A DNA stretch of 64,000 bases from Streptosporangium brasiliense (GTDB lineage Bacteria > Actinomycetota > Actinomycetes > Streptosporangiales > Streptosporangiaceae), in contig NZ_JAUSRB010000002.1 in NCBI RefSeq assembly GCF_030811595.1, positions 7,192,001 to 7,256,000 on the forward strand, in the 5' to 3' direction. This document shows positions 8,946 through 16,544 of the stretch, piece by piece. The notes under the pieces were generated by a model that was not told where the DNA came from, did no database searches, and worked only from the letters and a program-made list of their open reading frames with translations. Positions within the stretch are counted from its first letter, which is position 1. Each line of letters opens with the position of its first letter. The position numbers were made by a program, and so were the translations under genes.

Positions 8946-9704
8946 CTACATCCGGGTCCGCGCGTACGCGTGCAGTGCGTCGCGGACGAACGTCGCCCCC
9001 GCGGCGTCGTCGTACATGCCGGCGAAGCGGGGGTCGTCGGCGTACATGTCCCCCAGGCATCTCACCATCGCGATCGAGCGCTCCCGGTCGCCCTCGGCCG
9101 TGGGAGTACCCGGGATCTGGCTCAGCCAGCGGACGTGCCGGGCGGCCAGTGACTGAGCGTGTTCCGAGGTCGGAGAGATCCCGGCCCTCGCCGCGGCGAC
9201 CCACGCGGCCACGAGGTCCTCGGCGGCCTGTTTCCAGGCCCGCTGCTGGTCAAGGGTCTTGCCGTGCCACCAGTCGTTGCTCACCTGGAACGCGCGCTCG
9301 CCCCAGCGTGAGATCACGTCGTCCTTGTAGCGGTCGTTGAACCCCGCCAGCATGACGTCCATCTGCGGTTCCGCCCCCGCTTGCAGGGCGTCGAGCGTGT
9401 CACGCGCGGACCGGATCTGCCGTTCGACGCGGTCCCGTTCCTCCTCCAGCGCGGCGATGTGGGCGCGGAGCCCGTCGCACGCGTCCACCTCGTCGGCCAG
9501 GACCTCGGCGATGGCGGGCAGGCCCATGCCGAGCCGGCGCATGAGCAGGATCCGCTGGAGCCGGAAGACCGCGGTGGAGTCGTAGTAGCGGTACCCGTTC
9601 GCGCCGACCCGGGACGGGGCCAGGAGCCCGACTCGGTCGTAGTGACGCAGGGTGCGGCTGGTGATGCCGGCCCTCGTCGCGAGCTCCTGGATCGTCCACT
9701 CCAT
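8946..9704 (-). CDS. MerR family regulator with TipAS effector domain
   Basis: 252 residues. The N-terminal winged helix (WTIQELATRAGITSRTLRHY, then GYRYYDSTAVFRLQRILLM) is MerR type, followed by a coiled-coil dimer helix. The C-terminus (QQRAWKQAAEDLVAAWVAA, later YADDPRFAGMYDDAAGATFV) is a TipAS antibiotic-recognition domain. It lies 10 bp downstream of the DUF2268 gene on the same strand and is surely co-transcribed. The promoter at 10607-10637, with MerR spacing, is its obvious target, implying autoactivation on binding a ligand. Confidence 0.9.
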   Translation of the reverse strand: MEWTIQELATRAGITSRTLRHYDRVGLLAPSRVGANGYRYYDSTAVFRLQRILLMRRLGMGLPAIAEVLADEVDACDGLRAHIAALEEERDRVERQIRSARDTLDALQAGAEPQMDVMLAGFNDRYKDDVISRWGERAFQVSNDWWHGKTLDQQRAWKQAAEDLVAAWVAAARAGISPTSEHAQSLAARHVRWLSQIPGTPTAEGDRERSIAMVRCLGDMYADDPRFAGMYDDAAGATFVRDALHAYARTRM

Positions 9705-9714
9705 CGGACCAGTG

Positions 9715-10599
9715 TCACCCGCGGTGGAGCGTGGTTGCGATGATCTCCGAGCTGTCGGCGTGCAGGGCTTGCGCCGCCGTCTGCCCGGTCGCCGCCAGGT
9801 AGGCGTCGACCAGCCGGTTGCCCGCGGCGTACCCGGCGCCCATCGGCAGCCCCACCGGGGTGACACCGAGGTGCTCGGCGCCGGGGTCGCCGTGCACCCA
9901 GGCGGTGAAGTTCTGCATGCCTGTCACGTCGAGCCCGGTGAGCACCTTGTCGAAGACCGCGTCGTCGTGCAGGTGCGGCACGCCGATGCGGGCGGGGCCG
10001 AGCTCGTCGCCGTAGAGCTGGCGGGCGAAGGCGTCGGCCAGGCCCTCGCCGACGATGTGCTCGCCGACCGTGACGGTCATCGGGTCCCACACCACCCCGC
10101 CCGGACTCCATCGCAGGTTGTGGTGGAGTTCGTGCACGGCGGTGGCCTCCAGCCGCTCCACGTTCTCGGGGAAGGGCCAGAACGTGATGGCGATGTTGCC
10201 CGAGATGCCGCCGAACCCGGTCACTCCTAGACAGGGACCCATGAAGTGCTTGTCAGCCGGATCGCCGAGGACGAACAGCACGGTGATGTCCGGGGCCTCC
10301 AGCCCCGGCGTCGCCTCCAACAGTACGGCGAGAGCGTCGTCGAGCGCGCGTTGCATCCGCTCCCAGGCTCCGGCCGCCGCCAGGGTTTCGAGCGCGTCGA
10401 GACAACGCTCCTCGTCGCGGTCGATGGGGAACCCGGACGTTTGGAGGTGTATGGCCACCAGGTCGACCTCGCCGGGGTGGTAGCGGTACATGCCGCTGTT
10501 GGGCTCCAGCATCGAACGCAGCAGGTCGGCGCGCTCTGCGACCGGGGCCAGCAGGATCCGCCGCATGGCGGAGTAGGTGTCAAGAACAGTGATCGACAT
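9715..10599 (-). CDS. DUF2268 putative zinc-dependent protease
   Basis: 294 residues. The motif TAVHELHHNLRW contains a zincin-like HExxH (HELHH), and GEGLADAFARQL about 40 residues later offers the third ligand and is diagnostic of DUF2268 (predicted Zn protease). No signal peptide is seen, so it is probably cytoplasmic. ATG 10599 lies 7 bp after a -10 box, so the mRNA is probably leaderless. It heads the operon with the TipAS-type MerR gene. The biological substrate is unknown. Confidence 0.87.
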   Translation of the reverse strand: MSITVLDTYSAMRRILLAPVAERADLLRSMLEPNSGMYRYHPGEVDLVAIHLQTSGFPIDRDEERCLDALETLAAAGAWERMQRALDDALAVLLEATPGLEAPDITVLFVLGDPADKHFMGPCLGVTGFGGISGNIAITFWPFPENVERLEATAVHELHHNLRWSPGGVVWDPMTVTVGEHIVGEGLADAFARQLYGDELGPARIGVPHLHDDAVFDKVLTGLDVTGMQNFTAWVHGDPGAEHLGVTPVGLPMGAGYAAGNRLVDAYLAATGQTAAQALHADSSEIIATTLHRG

Positions 10600-10606
10600 G
10601 GCCCCG

Positions 10607-10637
10607 ATGCTAGAAGTTGACGCAGCGTCAAGGTCAA
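10607..10637 (-). promoter_or_regulatory. MerR-type promoter with 19-bp spacer and internal dyad (leaderless)
   Basis: On the minus strand: -35 TTGACC (10637-10632), a 19-bp spacer and -10 TAGCAT (10612-10607). The spacer holds the dyad TTGACGC-N-GCGTCAA (10617-10631). An overlong 19-bp spacer with a dyad inside is the hallmark of promoters untwisted by MerR activators. The start codon at 10599 is 7 bp after the -10 box. Confidence 0.85.
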
Positions 10638-10639
10638 AC

Positions 10640-10935
10640 CAGCGGCGCTGCTGCGCGGCGGTGGCCCGCCGCGGTCCGTGTCGATCAGCTCGGCCACCTC
10701 CTCCAGGGTGAAGGCGAAGGAGCAGCAGCCGTTCTCCCGGGCCGTCAGTTCGGCGGTCCGGGCGGCGGTGTCCGGGCTGAAGACGAGTTCCAGGCGCAGC
10801 CGGGTGCGCCACGCCCTGCACCGCGTCGGCGGACAGGGCGTCGAACTCGGCCACGCGGAGCGGCTGCCCGGCGGTGGGCAGAGTGCAGGCGGAGGGGGCC
10901 CGACCCAGGTCAACGGTGATTTCTGGGCCATACCT
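10640..10935 (-). pseudogene. Frameshifted, truncated gene for a small CCSF-motif protein
   Basis: Two minus-strand frames together give a recognisable product: ITVDLGRAPSACTLPTAGQP with LRVAEFDALSADAVQG in one frame, then RLRLELVFSPDTAARTAEL with ARENGCCSFAFTLEEVAEL in another. The frames switch near 10805-10815, no in-frame start is visible for the first part, and the 3' end runs into the next promoter without a stop. Small proteins of this type, with a GCCSF motif, occur beside heavy-metal MerR regulators in actinomycetes (from memory). Function unknown; here it is probably dead. Confidence 0.6.
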
Positions 10936-11058
10936 AGACGGTAAACCTGTACCTGGGTACCGAATGGAAGCCCTTATGGCGTACCGCCGGAATCCGGTCC
11001 GATCTCCCCGAGGGCCGATCCTGGCGCTGCTCCACATGGTGGCGATGCTGCCGGGCAC

Positions 11059-11256
11059 GTGGGACGGTTCATCCGCGACCACTTCACCCCCAACGCCGGG
11101 ATGCAGATCACCCAGGTGAACCCGGGAGTCGGGCCGGCGCCGTGGACCGGGTCCGCCGTCCGTCTCGGCCGGATCGCGGTCACGCTGCTCGCCGCGGCCC
11201 TCCTGCTGAACAAGCGCTGCGGGCCGTCGGCATGGTCCGCCAGGAAGGTCCCCTGA
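11059..11256 (+). pseudogene. C-terminal remnant of an ABC-2 type permease
   Basis: The frame reads FIRDHFTPNAGMQITQVNPG, then PAPWTGSAVRLGRIAVTLLA and AALLLNKR. An APWxGxAV stretch followed by one hydrophobic helix and a basic end is how many actinobacterial ABC-2 permeases terminate. The other membrane segments and any ATPase gene are missing. No start codon or ribosome site is convincing. Confidence 0.5.
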
Positions 11257-11316
11257 AGGTCGCCCCTACATCCTCAAATATGCCCGTATGTCCTCTTTAG
11301 CTAGACTTCGCGGCTT

Positions 11317-12444
11317 GTGGAGATCTACCTGACCCAGGCGAAAATCGCCCTGCTTCTCGCCCCGCTGGCCATCGCGCTGCTGTTGCTGCCCTTCGTGTCC
11401 CACCAATACAGCCGTTTCGGGCAAATCGGGCGATGGTCGGGGTTCGTCACGGCGGTGCTCGTCCTGTACGCCTGCGGCGTGGTGGCCTTCACCCTCTTTC
11501 CGCTCCCTGAGGTGACGCCGGACTTCTGCGCGATCCGGCAGAGCCTCGCGACGCCGCGCTGGCAGCCGCTGTCGAGCGTCCAGGACGTGATCAGAGAGAA
11601 CACAGGACGAGGCCTGGCCACCGCGCTGTACAGCAGGTCGGTGCTGCAGATCGTGTTCAACGTCGCCCTGTTCGTGCCGCTCGGCTTCTTCTTGCGCTAC
11701 CGGCAGGGGCTCGGCGTGGCGCGCACCCTGATGATCTCCCTCGCCGGTTCACTGGCGATCGAGTTGACCCAGCTCACCGGCCTGTGGGGCCTCTATCCCT
11801 GCGCGTATCGGCTGTTCGACCTGGACGACCTGATCATCAATACGGCCGGCGCCGGACTCGGCTGGACATTGGCGGGCCCGGCCGCGCGGCTGCTGCCGGG
11901 GCCATGGCCGGCGCCCCGCCAGGACCTCGCCTCGCCCACCGTCGGCCGGCTGGCGCTCGCCATGCTGCTCGATGGCGTGGTGTGGTTCTTCGCCTCGCCG
12001 GTGTTCGGGTTGCTCTCCGTCCAGGCCTATCGGCTCGTCACGGGTGGCCCGATGCCCGACGATGCCCTCCTGAGAGACATCCTGCCCAGCCTGTCGTACG
12101 CGGTGACCGGGCTGGCCATCTTCGTACTCTTCCCGGCGGCGCGCGGGGACGGCGCCACACCGGGCCGCGCGGCCGTACACGTCGCGGTCTGCCACGCGGC
12201 GACCGGGCGGCCCGCACCTGCGCTCGGGCGGCTGACCCGCTCGGCCGCGCCGTACCTCGCCCTCGCCGGGGGCGCGGCCGTCGGCAGCTTCGTGCCCGTC
12301 CTTGCCCTCCTCCTCGTCATGGAACTGGAACGGCGCGGCGTCATGGCGCGCTGGACCCGGACGCGGCTCATCACCCGGGCCGCCGCCCGCCTGGATGCCC
12401 GCCGAGCGGGAGTCGTCGAGGAGTCCGTCGCTCACACTCCATGA
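11317..12444 (+). CDS. VanZ-like membrane protein with RDD-like C-terminal half
   Basis: 375 residues and about nine hydrophobic segments. The first half has VanZ features: YACGVVAFTLFPLP, then NVALFVPLGFFLRYR and DLDDLIINTAGAGLGW. The second half (LDGVVWFFASPVFGLLSVQA and later helices) resembles an RDD domain. The GTG start at 11317 has no ribosome site; TAGACT at 11302-11307 could be a -10 box of a leaderless mRNA. VanZ confers low-level teicoplanin resistance in enterococci, but most relatives have unknown function. Confidence 0.8.
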   Translation: MEIYLTQAKIALLLAPLAIALLLLPFVSHQYSRFGQIGRWSGFVTAVLVLYACGVVAFTLFPLPEVTPDFCAIRQSLATPRWQPLSSVQDVIRENTGRGLATALYSRSVLQIVFNVALFVPLGFFLRYRQGLGVARTLMISLAGSLAIELTQLTGLWGLYPCAYRLFDLDDLIINTAGAGLGWTLAGPAARLLPGPWPAPRQDLASPTVGRLALAMLLDGVVWFFASPVFGLLSVQAYRLVTGGPMPDDALLRDILPSLSYAVTGLAIFVLFPAARGDGATPGRAAVHVAVCHAATGRPAPALGRLTRSAAPYLALAGGAAVGSFVPVLALLLVMELERRGVMARWTRTRLITRAAARLDARRAGVVEESVAHTP

Positions 12445-12518
12445 ACGGCCCGCTGACGCCACTGGCCGAGCGGTTGCTGCTCAAGCCCGGACGCCGGCGG
12501 CGCTACCGCGGACGGTGA
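12441..12518 (+). CDS. 25-codon ORF overlapping the VanZ stop codon
   Basis: ATG 12441 overlaps the VanZ TGA as ATGA, the usual sign of translational coupling. The peptide has a PLTPLAERLLLKPGRRRR core and a basic tail. Almost the same DNA (45 bp, one mismatch) and peptide recur at 30260, also ending shortly after an arginine cluster. The ORF closes just inside a strong terminator hairpin. It may be a real microprotein or a conserved C-terminal module that lost its parent gene. Confidence 0.4.
   Translation: MNGPLTPLAERLLLKPGRRRRYRGR
12445..12489. repeat. 45-bp repeat, copy A (other copy at 30260-30304)
   Basis: Direct repeat with a single mismatch between copies (T in this copy, C in the other, after ACGCCAC). 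The reading frame is preserved in both: GPLTPxAERLLLKP. Confidence 0.85.
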
Positions 12519-12537
12519 GTCGCTGTCCGCGGTAGCG
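12501..12537. terminator. Strong hairpin terminator after the VanZ operon
   Basis: CGCTACCGCGGAC (12501-12513) pairs perfectly with GTCCGCGGTAGCG (12525-12537), 13-bp arms and an 11-bp loop. It lies between VanZ (+) and the convergent pseudogene (-), so it could serve both strands. Confidence 0.85.
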
Positions 12538-12557
12538 CTCAGGCGGGCGGCGTGGTG

Positions 12558-13095
12558 TCAGGCCTGGTCGTGGAGTTCGGTGCGGGTGGTTTCGGCTTGT
12601 CCGGCGATGGTGGCCAGGACCGGTGGCGGGAGGTGCTTGTCGCGGAAGGTGTCGACCAGTTGGTCCAGGACGGTGTCGGCCTGCTTGAGGTCATGGGCGC
12701 GGGCGTGCGCACGGGCCAGGCGGCGCATGGTGGCGTCGAGGGTGATGCGGCGGTCGGGGTTGCCGCAGTGGCGGGCGATGGGCCGGAAGGGGCGGATGGC
12801 TCCGGCGGGGTCGGTGACCAGGATGGTCAGGTTGTCGCCGCGGGGGCTGAGGTCGGGGAAGGCGTCGGCTTGGGGGTGCTGCCGTCCAGGGACAGCTTGA
12901 TCTCGGTGACGACGGGTTCGCCGTGGGAGAAGGTGTCGCGTCCGTACAGCTCCAGCCGCAGTCCGGACCGGCCGGCTGGCGGCGGGACGAACCGCTCCAG
13001 AGCGGGACGGTCGGCGGCGCGGAAATCGGAGGCATAGCCGCCCATGACGACGCTCCAGTAGAAGCCGTGGCGCAGGTGCCGCAACTCATTGGCGG
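12558..13095 (-). pseudogene. Frameshifted and 5'-truncated gene of unknown function
   Basis: Minus-strand coding sequence in two frames. First GFYWSVVMGGYASDFRAADR through LRLELYGRDTFSHGEP to KLSLDGSTP; then, after a frame change at a run of five C near 12880, QADAFPDLSPRGDNLTILVT, PFRPIARHCGNPDRR and a C-terminus rich in helices ending at TGA 12558-12560. Codon usage is strongly coding in both parts. The 5' end is lost at the junction with the ArsR-SRPBCC gene. I do not recognise the family. Confidence 0.6.
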
Positions 13096-13102
13096 TCTGA
13101 AC

Positions 13103-13783
13103 ATGGCACGCCAGTCGGCGACACAGCATCTGAACATCCTTGAGCAGGCCGACCTCGTCACCGTCATACGGCGTGGACGGGAACGGCTCCACTACCTCAA
13201 CCCGGCACCGATCCACGAGATCCAAGAGCGCTGGATCTCGGAGTTCGACAGGCCCCGTCTGCAAGCGATCAACGCCATCAAGAACCAAGCAGAGGAGTAC
13301 GCCATGACCGACGGACCCACGTCCGTGCCGACCTACGTCTATGTCACCTACATCCGCGCAAGCGCGGAGCAGGTCTGGCAAGCCCTGACGGACGCGGACC
13401 TGACCGCGCGCTACTGGGGACACGCCAACGTTTCGGACTGGCGGCCGGGCTCGACCTGGGAGCACCGGCGCGTCGACGGATCAGGCGTCGTCGACGTCGT
13501 CGGTCACGTGATCGAGGCCGAGTCCCCGACACGCCTCGTCGTCACCTTCGACGATGCCCCCGGCACCGGACCGTCGAGAGAATCGTCGGTCGTCACATTT
13601 CTCGTCGAACCGCACCAAGACATCGTCCGTCTCACCGTGACCCACGAGAACCTGCCCAACCAGGCGATGCTCAACGGGATCGCGCACGGATGGCCGGCCG
13701 TACTGGCGAACCTCAAGTCGCTGCTTGAGACCGGTGAGATCCTCCCGCAGGCGCCATGGGAGATGTATCGGGCGCACGCCTGA
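13103..13783 (+). CDS. ArsR-type HTH / SRPBCC (AHSA1) fusion, 5'-truncated
   Basis: The frame carries the second half of an ArsR winged helix (MARQSATQHLNILEQADLVT, then RGRERLHYLNPAPIHEI). A linker follows and then an AHSA1/START-like domain (YVYVTYIRASAEQVWQALTD, later WRPGSTWEHRR). Natural fusions of this kind exist, with about 25-30 more N-terminal residues (first HTH helices). Those are missing here because the gene starts at a junction near 13080 with a decayed opposite-strand gene. ATG 13103 is the first usable start. It is probably inactive as a regulator; the SRPBCC part could restart at ATG 13304. Confidence 0.65.
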   Translation: MARQSATQHLNILEQADLVTVIRRGRERLHYLNPAPIHEIQERWISEFDRPRLQAINAIKNQAEEYAMTDGPTSVPTYVYVTYIRASAEQVWQALTDADLTARYWGHANVSDWRPGSTWEHRRVDGSGVVDVVGHVIEAESPTRLVVTFDDAPGTGPSRESSVVTFLVEPHQDIVRLTVTHENLPNQAMLNGIAHGWPAVLANLKSLLETGEILPQAPWEMYRAHA

Positions 13784-13859
13784 GAAGGCAGCCGCCGCAG
13801 CCTTGCCACATGAACGCCGTGCACGACCACAGAAACACGACCGCAGAAAGAAGAAGGAC

Positions 13860-14402
13860 GTGCTGGACACCGCCCCGCTCCGGAACGCTTACCGTGCCCT
13901 GCTGGACGCCGCGGCCACAATGGCCGACTCTGGTGACACCAGTCCCGCCCCGCCGGCCGGCGAGTGGAACGCCGACCAGATCCTGGCGCACGTCGCCATC
14001 GTCACTGCCACCACCATCGCCGCCGCCGCCTCCGTCGCCTCGGCGACGAACGCCACCTACGACAACCGCATAGCCCAGGACACCTGGACCATCGAACGCG
14101 TCATAGCGCGCGCCGGCGGCAACGCGGGGCTTCGGGAGCGCATCCGCCTCCAAGGGGATGCCATCTGCGCACTCGGCGGGCCCGCGCTGAGCGAGGCCGA
14201 ACTCGACACACCGGTGCCCACCCTGCTCCTGTCCAACGGCACAGTCCTGGTCGATCAGCTCGTGCCGCTGAGAGACCTCATCACAGGCCTTGCAGACGTG
14301 GAGCTGCCCACCCACACCGAACAGCTCCTGGCCCTACTGCCGGACGGCGCCCAAGCCGATGGGTGCTGCCCTTCCTCAGGGAGCCGGGGCGTCAGGGTAT
14401 AA
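13860..14402 (+). CDS. DinB-like four-helix protein
   Basis: 180 residues from GTG 13860, which has AGAAGG a few bases upstream. The start LRNAYRALLDAAATM, then GEWNADQILAHVAIVTATT with its conserved His, resembles DinB/maleylpyruvate-isomerase-like proteins, usually thiol- or metal-linked enzymes. It follows the ArsR-SRPBCC gene by 76 bp in the same direction, a pairing seen in actinomycetes. The last 25 residues look low-complexity and may be an abnormal tail. Confidence 0.6.
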   Translation: MLDTAPLRNAYRALLDAAATMADSGDTSPAPPAGEWNADQILAHVAIVTATTIAAAASVASATNATYDNRIAQDTWTIERVIARAGGNAGLRERIRLQGDAICALGGPALSEAELDTPVPTLLLSNGTVLVDQLVPLRDLITGLADVELPTHTEQLLALLPDGAQADGCCPSSGSRGVRV

Positions 14403-14611
14403 GGCGGCATCTGTCCTGGTAGCGGGCGTGATGGACACGCTCGCGCTCACGCGCGAGGCGGAAGCGGGAGTACGCGTCGAGGTCGCCGTCGACCAGCAGC
14501 ACCCACGAGCTCGGCATCCAGCCCGAGGCGTACGACCCGAAGCCGGATGTCGACATGGCCTGTATGACTTCGGGGATGTCGGCGGCGCCGAACTTGGTCA
14601 CGGTGTCGCGG

Positions 14612-15202
14612 CTAGTGCGGTAGGCGCAGTCCTGCGACGAGGATTTCGGCCAGTCGACGTGCGTCGTAGCCGGGATCACCGTCCGCGCCGATGCAGAGGT
14701 TGCCGACTCCGCGCATGAGTTCGTAGGCACTGATGTCGGAGCGGATCTCTCCAGCGGCCGCTGCGGCTCTGAGCAGCTGGGCGCAGACGGGCACGAGGCG
14801 GTCGAGGAAGTAGGCGTGCAGCGTGTCGAAGGCGGCGTTGTCGGACTGGAGCACCGCGGCGAGTCCGTGCTTGGTGACCAGGAAGTCGACGAAGAGACTG
14901 ATCCACCGTCCCAGTGCGGCACAAGGAGTCGGGCTGGTCGCCAGGAGTGTTGGACCGGCCTCGGCGCAGGCGTCGACCTGGTGCCGGTAGACGGCGATGA
15001 TGAGGTCCGCCCGCGTCGGGAAGTGGCGGTAGATCGTACCCAGCCCGACGCCGGCCTTGGCCGCGATGTCGCGTACGGGCGCTTCCACGCCTGACGTGAC
15101 GAAGACCGCGGCAGCCGCGTCGAGCAGGGCCTCCTTGTTACGCCGGGCGTCCTTCCGTTTGGACTGGGCCGCACGCTCCGCGCCCTGGTCGCTGTCGTGC
15201 AC
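14612..15202 (-). CDS. TetR/AcrR family regulator (SbtR-like)
   Basis: 196 residues. The HTH is NKEALLDAAAAVFVTSGVEA, then IAAKAGVGLGTIYRHFPTRADL. The C-terminal part (WISLFVDFLVTKHGLAAVLQ, GEIRSDISAYELMRGVGNLC) matches the SbtR-type ligand domain. It is divergent from the aldo-keto reductase gene with two palindromes between them, so it very likely represses that gene. Downstream (14403-14611) the DNA has minus-strand coding character (VQAMSTSGFGSYASGWM-like frame) but no recognisable gene. Confidence 0.88.
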   Translation of the reverse strand: MHDSDQGAERAAQSKRKDARRNKEALLDAAAAVFVTSGVEAPVRDIAAKAGVGLGTIYRHFPTRADLIIAVYRHQVDACAEAGPTLLATSPTPCAALGRWISLFVDFLVTKHGLAAVLQSDNAAFDTLHAYFLDRLVPVCAQLLRAAAAAGEIRSDISAYELMRGVGNLCIGADGDPGYDARRLAEILVAGLRLPH

Positions 15203-15235
15203 CGCGCTCCTCCGCCGTCATCGCACTTGCCAGAC

Positions 15236-15273
15236 CGGAACCGTGTTCCGTATGGTTTCGGAACCAGGTTCCG
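15236..15273. promoter_or_regulatory. Twin palindromic operators, TetR / aldo-keto reductase intergenic
   Basis: CGGAAC-CGT-GTTCCG (15236-15250) and CGGAACC-A-GGTTCCG (15259-15273) share the same half-site, with centres 23 bp apart. They lie between divergent starts at 15202 and 15360. Confidence 0.8.
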
Positions 15274-15359
15274 TTTTGCTCATGATGCCAGAGCGGGAGC
15301 CTGACATCCAAGCCACTCATCGCCACCACGTTCCCCCCGCCATGAGGAGACACACGGTC

Positions 15360-16379
15360 ATGCAGTACCGCAATTTGGGCCGTACCGGTGTGCAGGTCAG
15401 CACCCTCGCGCTCGGCGCGATGAACTTCGGCAAGATCGGGCGCACCACCCAGGACGAGGTCACCGCCATCGTCGACGCCGCCCTTGGGGCCGGGATCAAC
15501 CTGATCGACACCGCCGACGTGTACAGCGGCGGCGAGTCGGAAGAGATGGTGGGCAGAGCCATCGCCGGCCGCCGCGAGGACATCGTGCTGGCCACCAAGG
15601 CGAGCCTGCCGATGGGCGACGAGCGCAACCATCAGGGCGGTTCGCGCCGCTGGCTGGTCACCGCACTGGACGGCAGCCTGCGCCGTCTCGGTGTCGACCA
15701 CGTCGATCTCTACCAGGTCCACCGGTGGGACCCCCGTACCGGCGACGAGGAGACGCTGTCGGCTCTGACCGACCTGCAGCGCGCAGGGAAGATCCGTTAC
15801 TTCGGCTCCTCGACCTTCCCCGCCTACCGCATCGTGCAGGCACAGTGGGCTGCCCGCGAGCACCACCTGAGCCGCTACGTCACGGAACAGCCCAGCTACT
15901 CGATCCTGCAGCGCGGAATCGAGGCCCACGTCCTGCCGGTAACCGAGGAATACGGGCTCGGTGTGTTGGCGTGGAGCCCGTTGGCCTCGGGCTGGCTGTC
16001 GGGCGCGATCCGCGAGGGCCGGGAGATCACCAGCAACCGCTCAGCGTTCATGCCGCAGCGTTTCGATACCACCGTCCCCGCCAACCGGGCCAGGCTCGAA
16101 GCCGTCGAGCGGTTGGCCGAGGTCGCCGACGAGGCCGGCCTGACCATGATCCAGCTCGCGCTCGGATTCGTGACCGCGCACCCTGGCGTGACCGGCGCGC
16201 TCATCGGCCCCCGTACGCCGGGCCACCTGCACTCGCAACTCGCCGCCGCGGACACCGTGCTCTCCGCCGACGTACTCGATGCGATCGACGCCATCGTGGC
16301 CCCCGGCACCGACCTGGCCGCGCACGAGAAGAACGACACTCCGCCCGCGCTGCTCGACCCGTCCCTGCGACGCCGCTGA
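15360..16379 (+). CDS. Aldo/keto reductase
   Basis: 339 residues, family length. The catalytic tetrad is visible as Asp50 and Tyr55 (NLIDTADVYSGGESEEMVG), Lys80 (LATKAS) and His121 (LYQVHRWD). The C-terminal GALIGPRTPGHLHSQLAA binds NADPH. The GGAG at 15346 supports ATG 15360 over ATG 15342. It reduces carbonyl compounds; the true substrate is unknown. The divergent TetR and twin palindromes suggest induction by a small molecule. Confidence 0.92.
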   Translation: MQYRNLGRTGVQVSTLALGAMNFGKIGRTTQDEVTAIVDAALGAGINLIDTADVYSGGESEEMVGRAIAGRREDIVLATKASLPMGDERNHQGGSRRWLVTALDGSLRRLGVDHVDLYQVHRWDPRTGDEETLSALTDLQRAGKIRYFGSSTFPAYRIVQAQWAAREHHLSRYVTEQPSYSILQRGIEAHVLPVTEEYGLGVLAWSPLASGWLSGAIREGREITSNRSAFMPQRFDTTVPANRARLEAVERLAEVADEAGLTMIQLALGFVTAHPGVTGALIGPRTPGHLHSQLAAADTVLSADVLDAIDAIVAPGTDLAAHEKNDTPPALLDPSLRRR

Positions 16380-16544
16380 TCGACAGCGGTTGGCGGTACC
16401 GGCCGCCAGGAGCGTAAAGCGCCACGTCACGGCCACTGTGTCGGCGGTCCGGCCTGGACCGCGACGCGCAGCCGGAGACACCGGCATTTCGGCGCCGACT
16501 GCGAGCACCGTTCGATCAGGCCGGCATCGGTCGAACAGGGCGAC

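Noticed and set aside
14392-14611. Minus-strand coding-like text (SGFGSYASGWMPSSWVLLVD) behind the TetR gene
   Set aside because: No start, no ribosome site and no family; too little to call a gene or a specific pseudogene.
16380-16544. Possible small gene between aldo-keto reductase and map
   Set aside because: Convergent gap; frames lack starts or conserved sequence, and no clear terminator hairpin was found.
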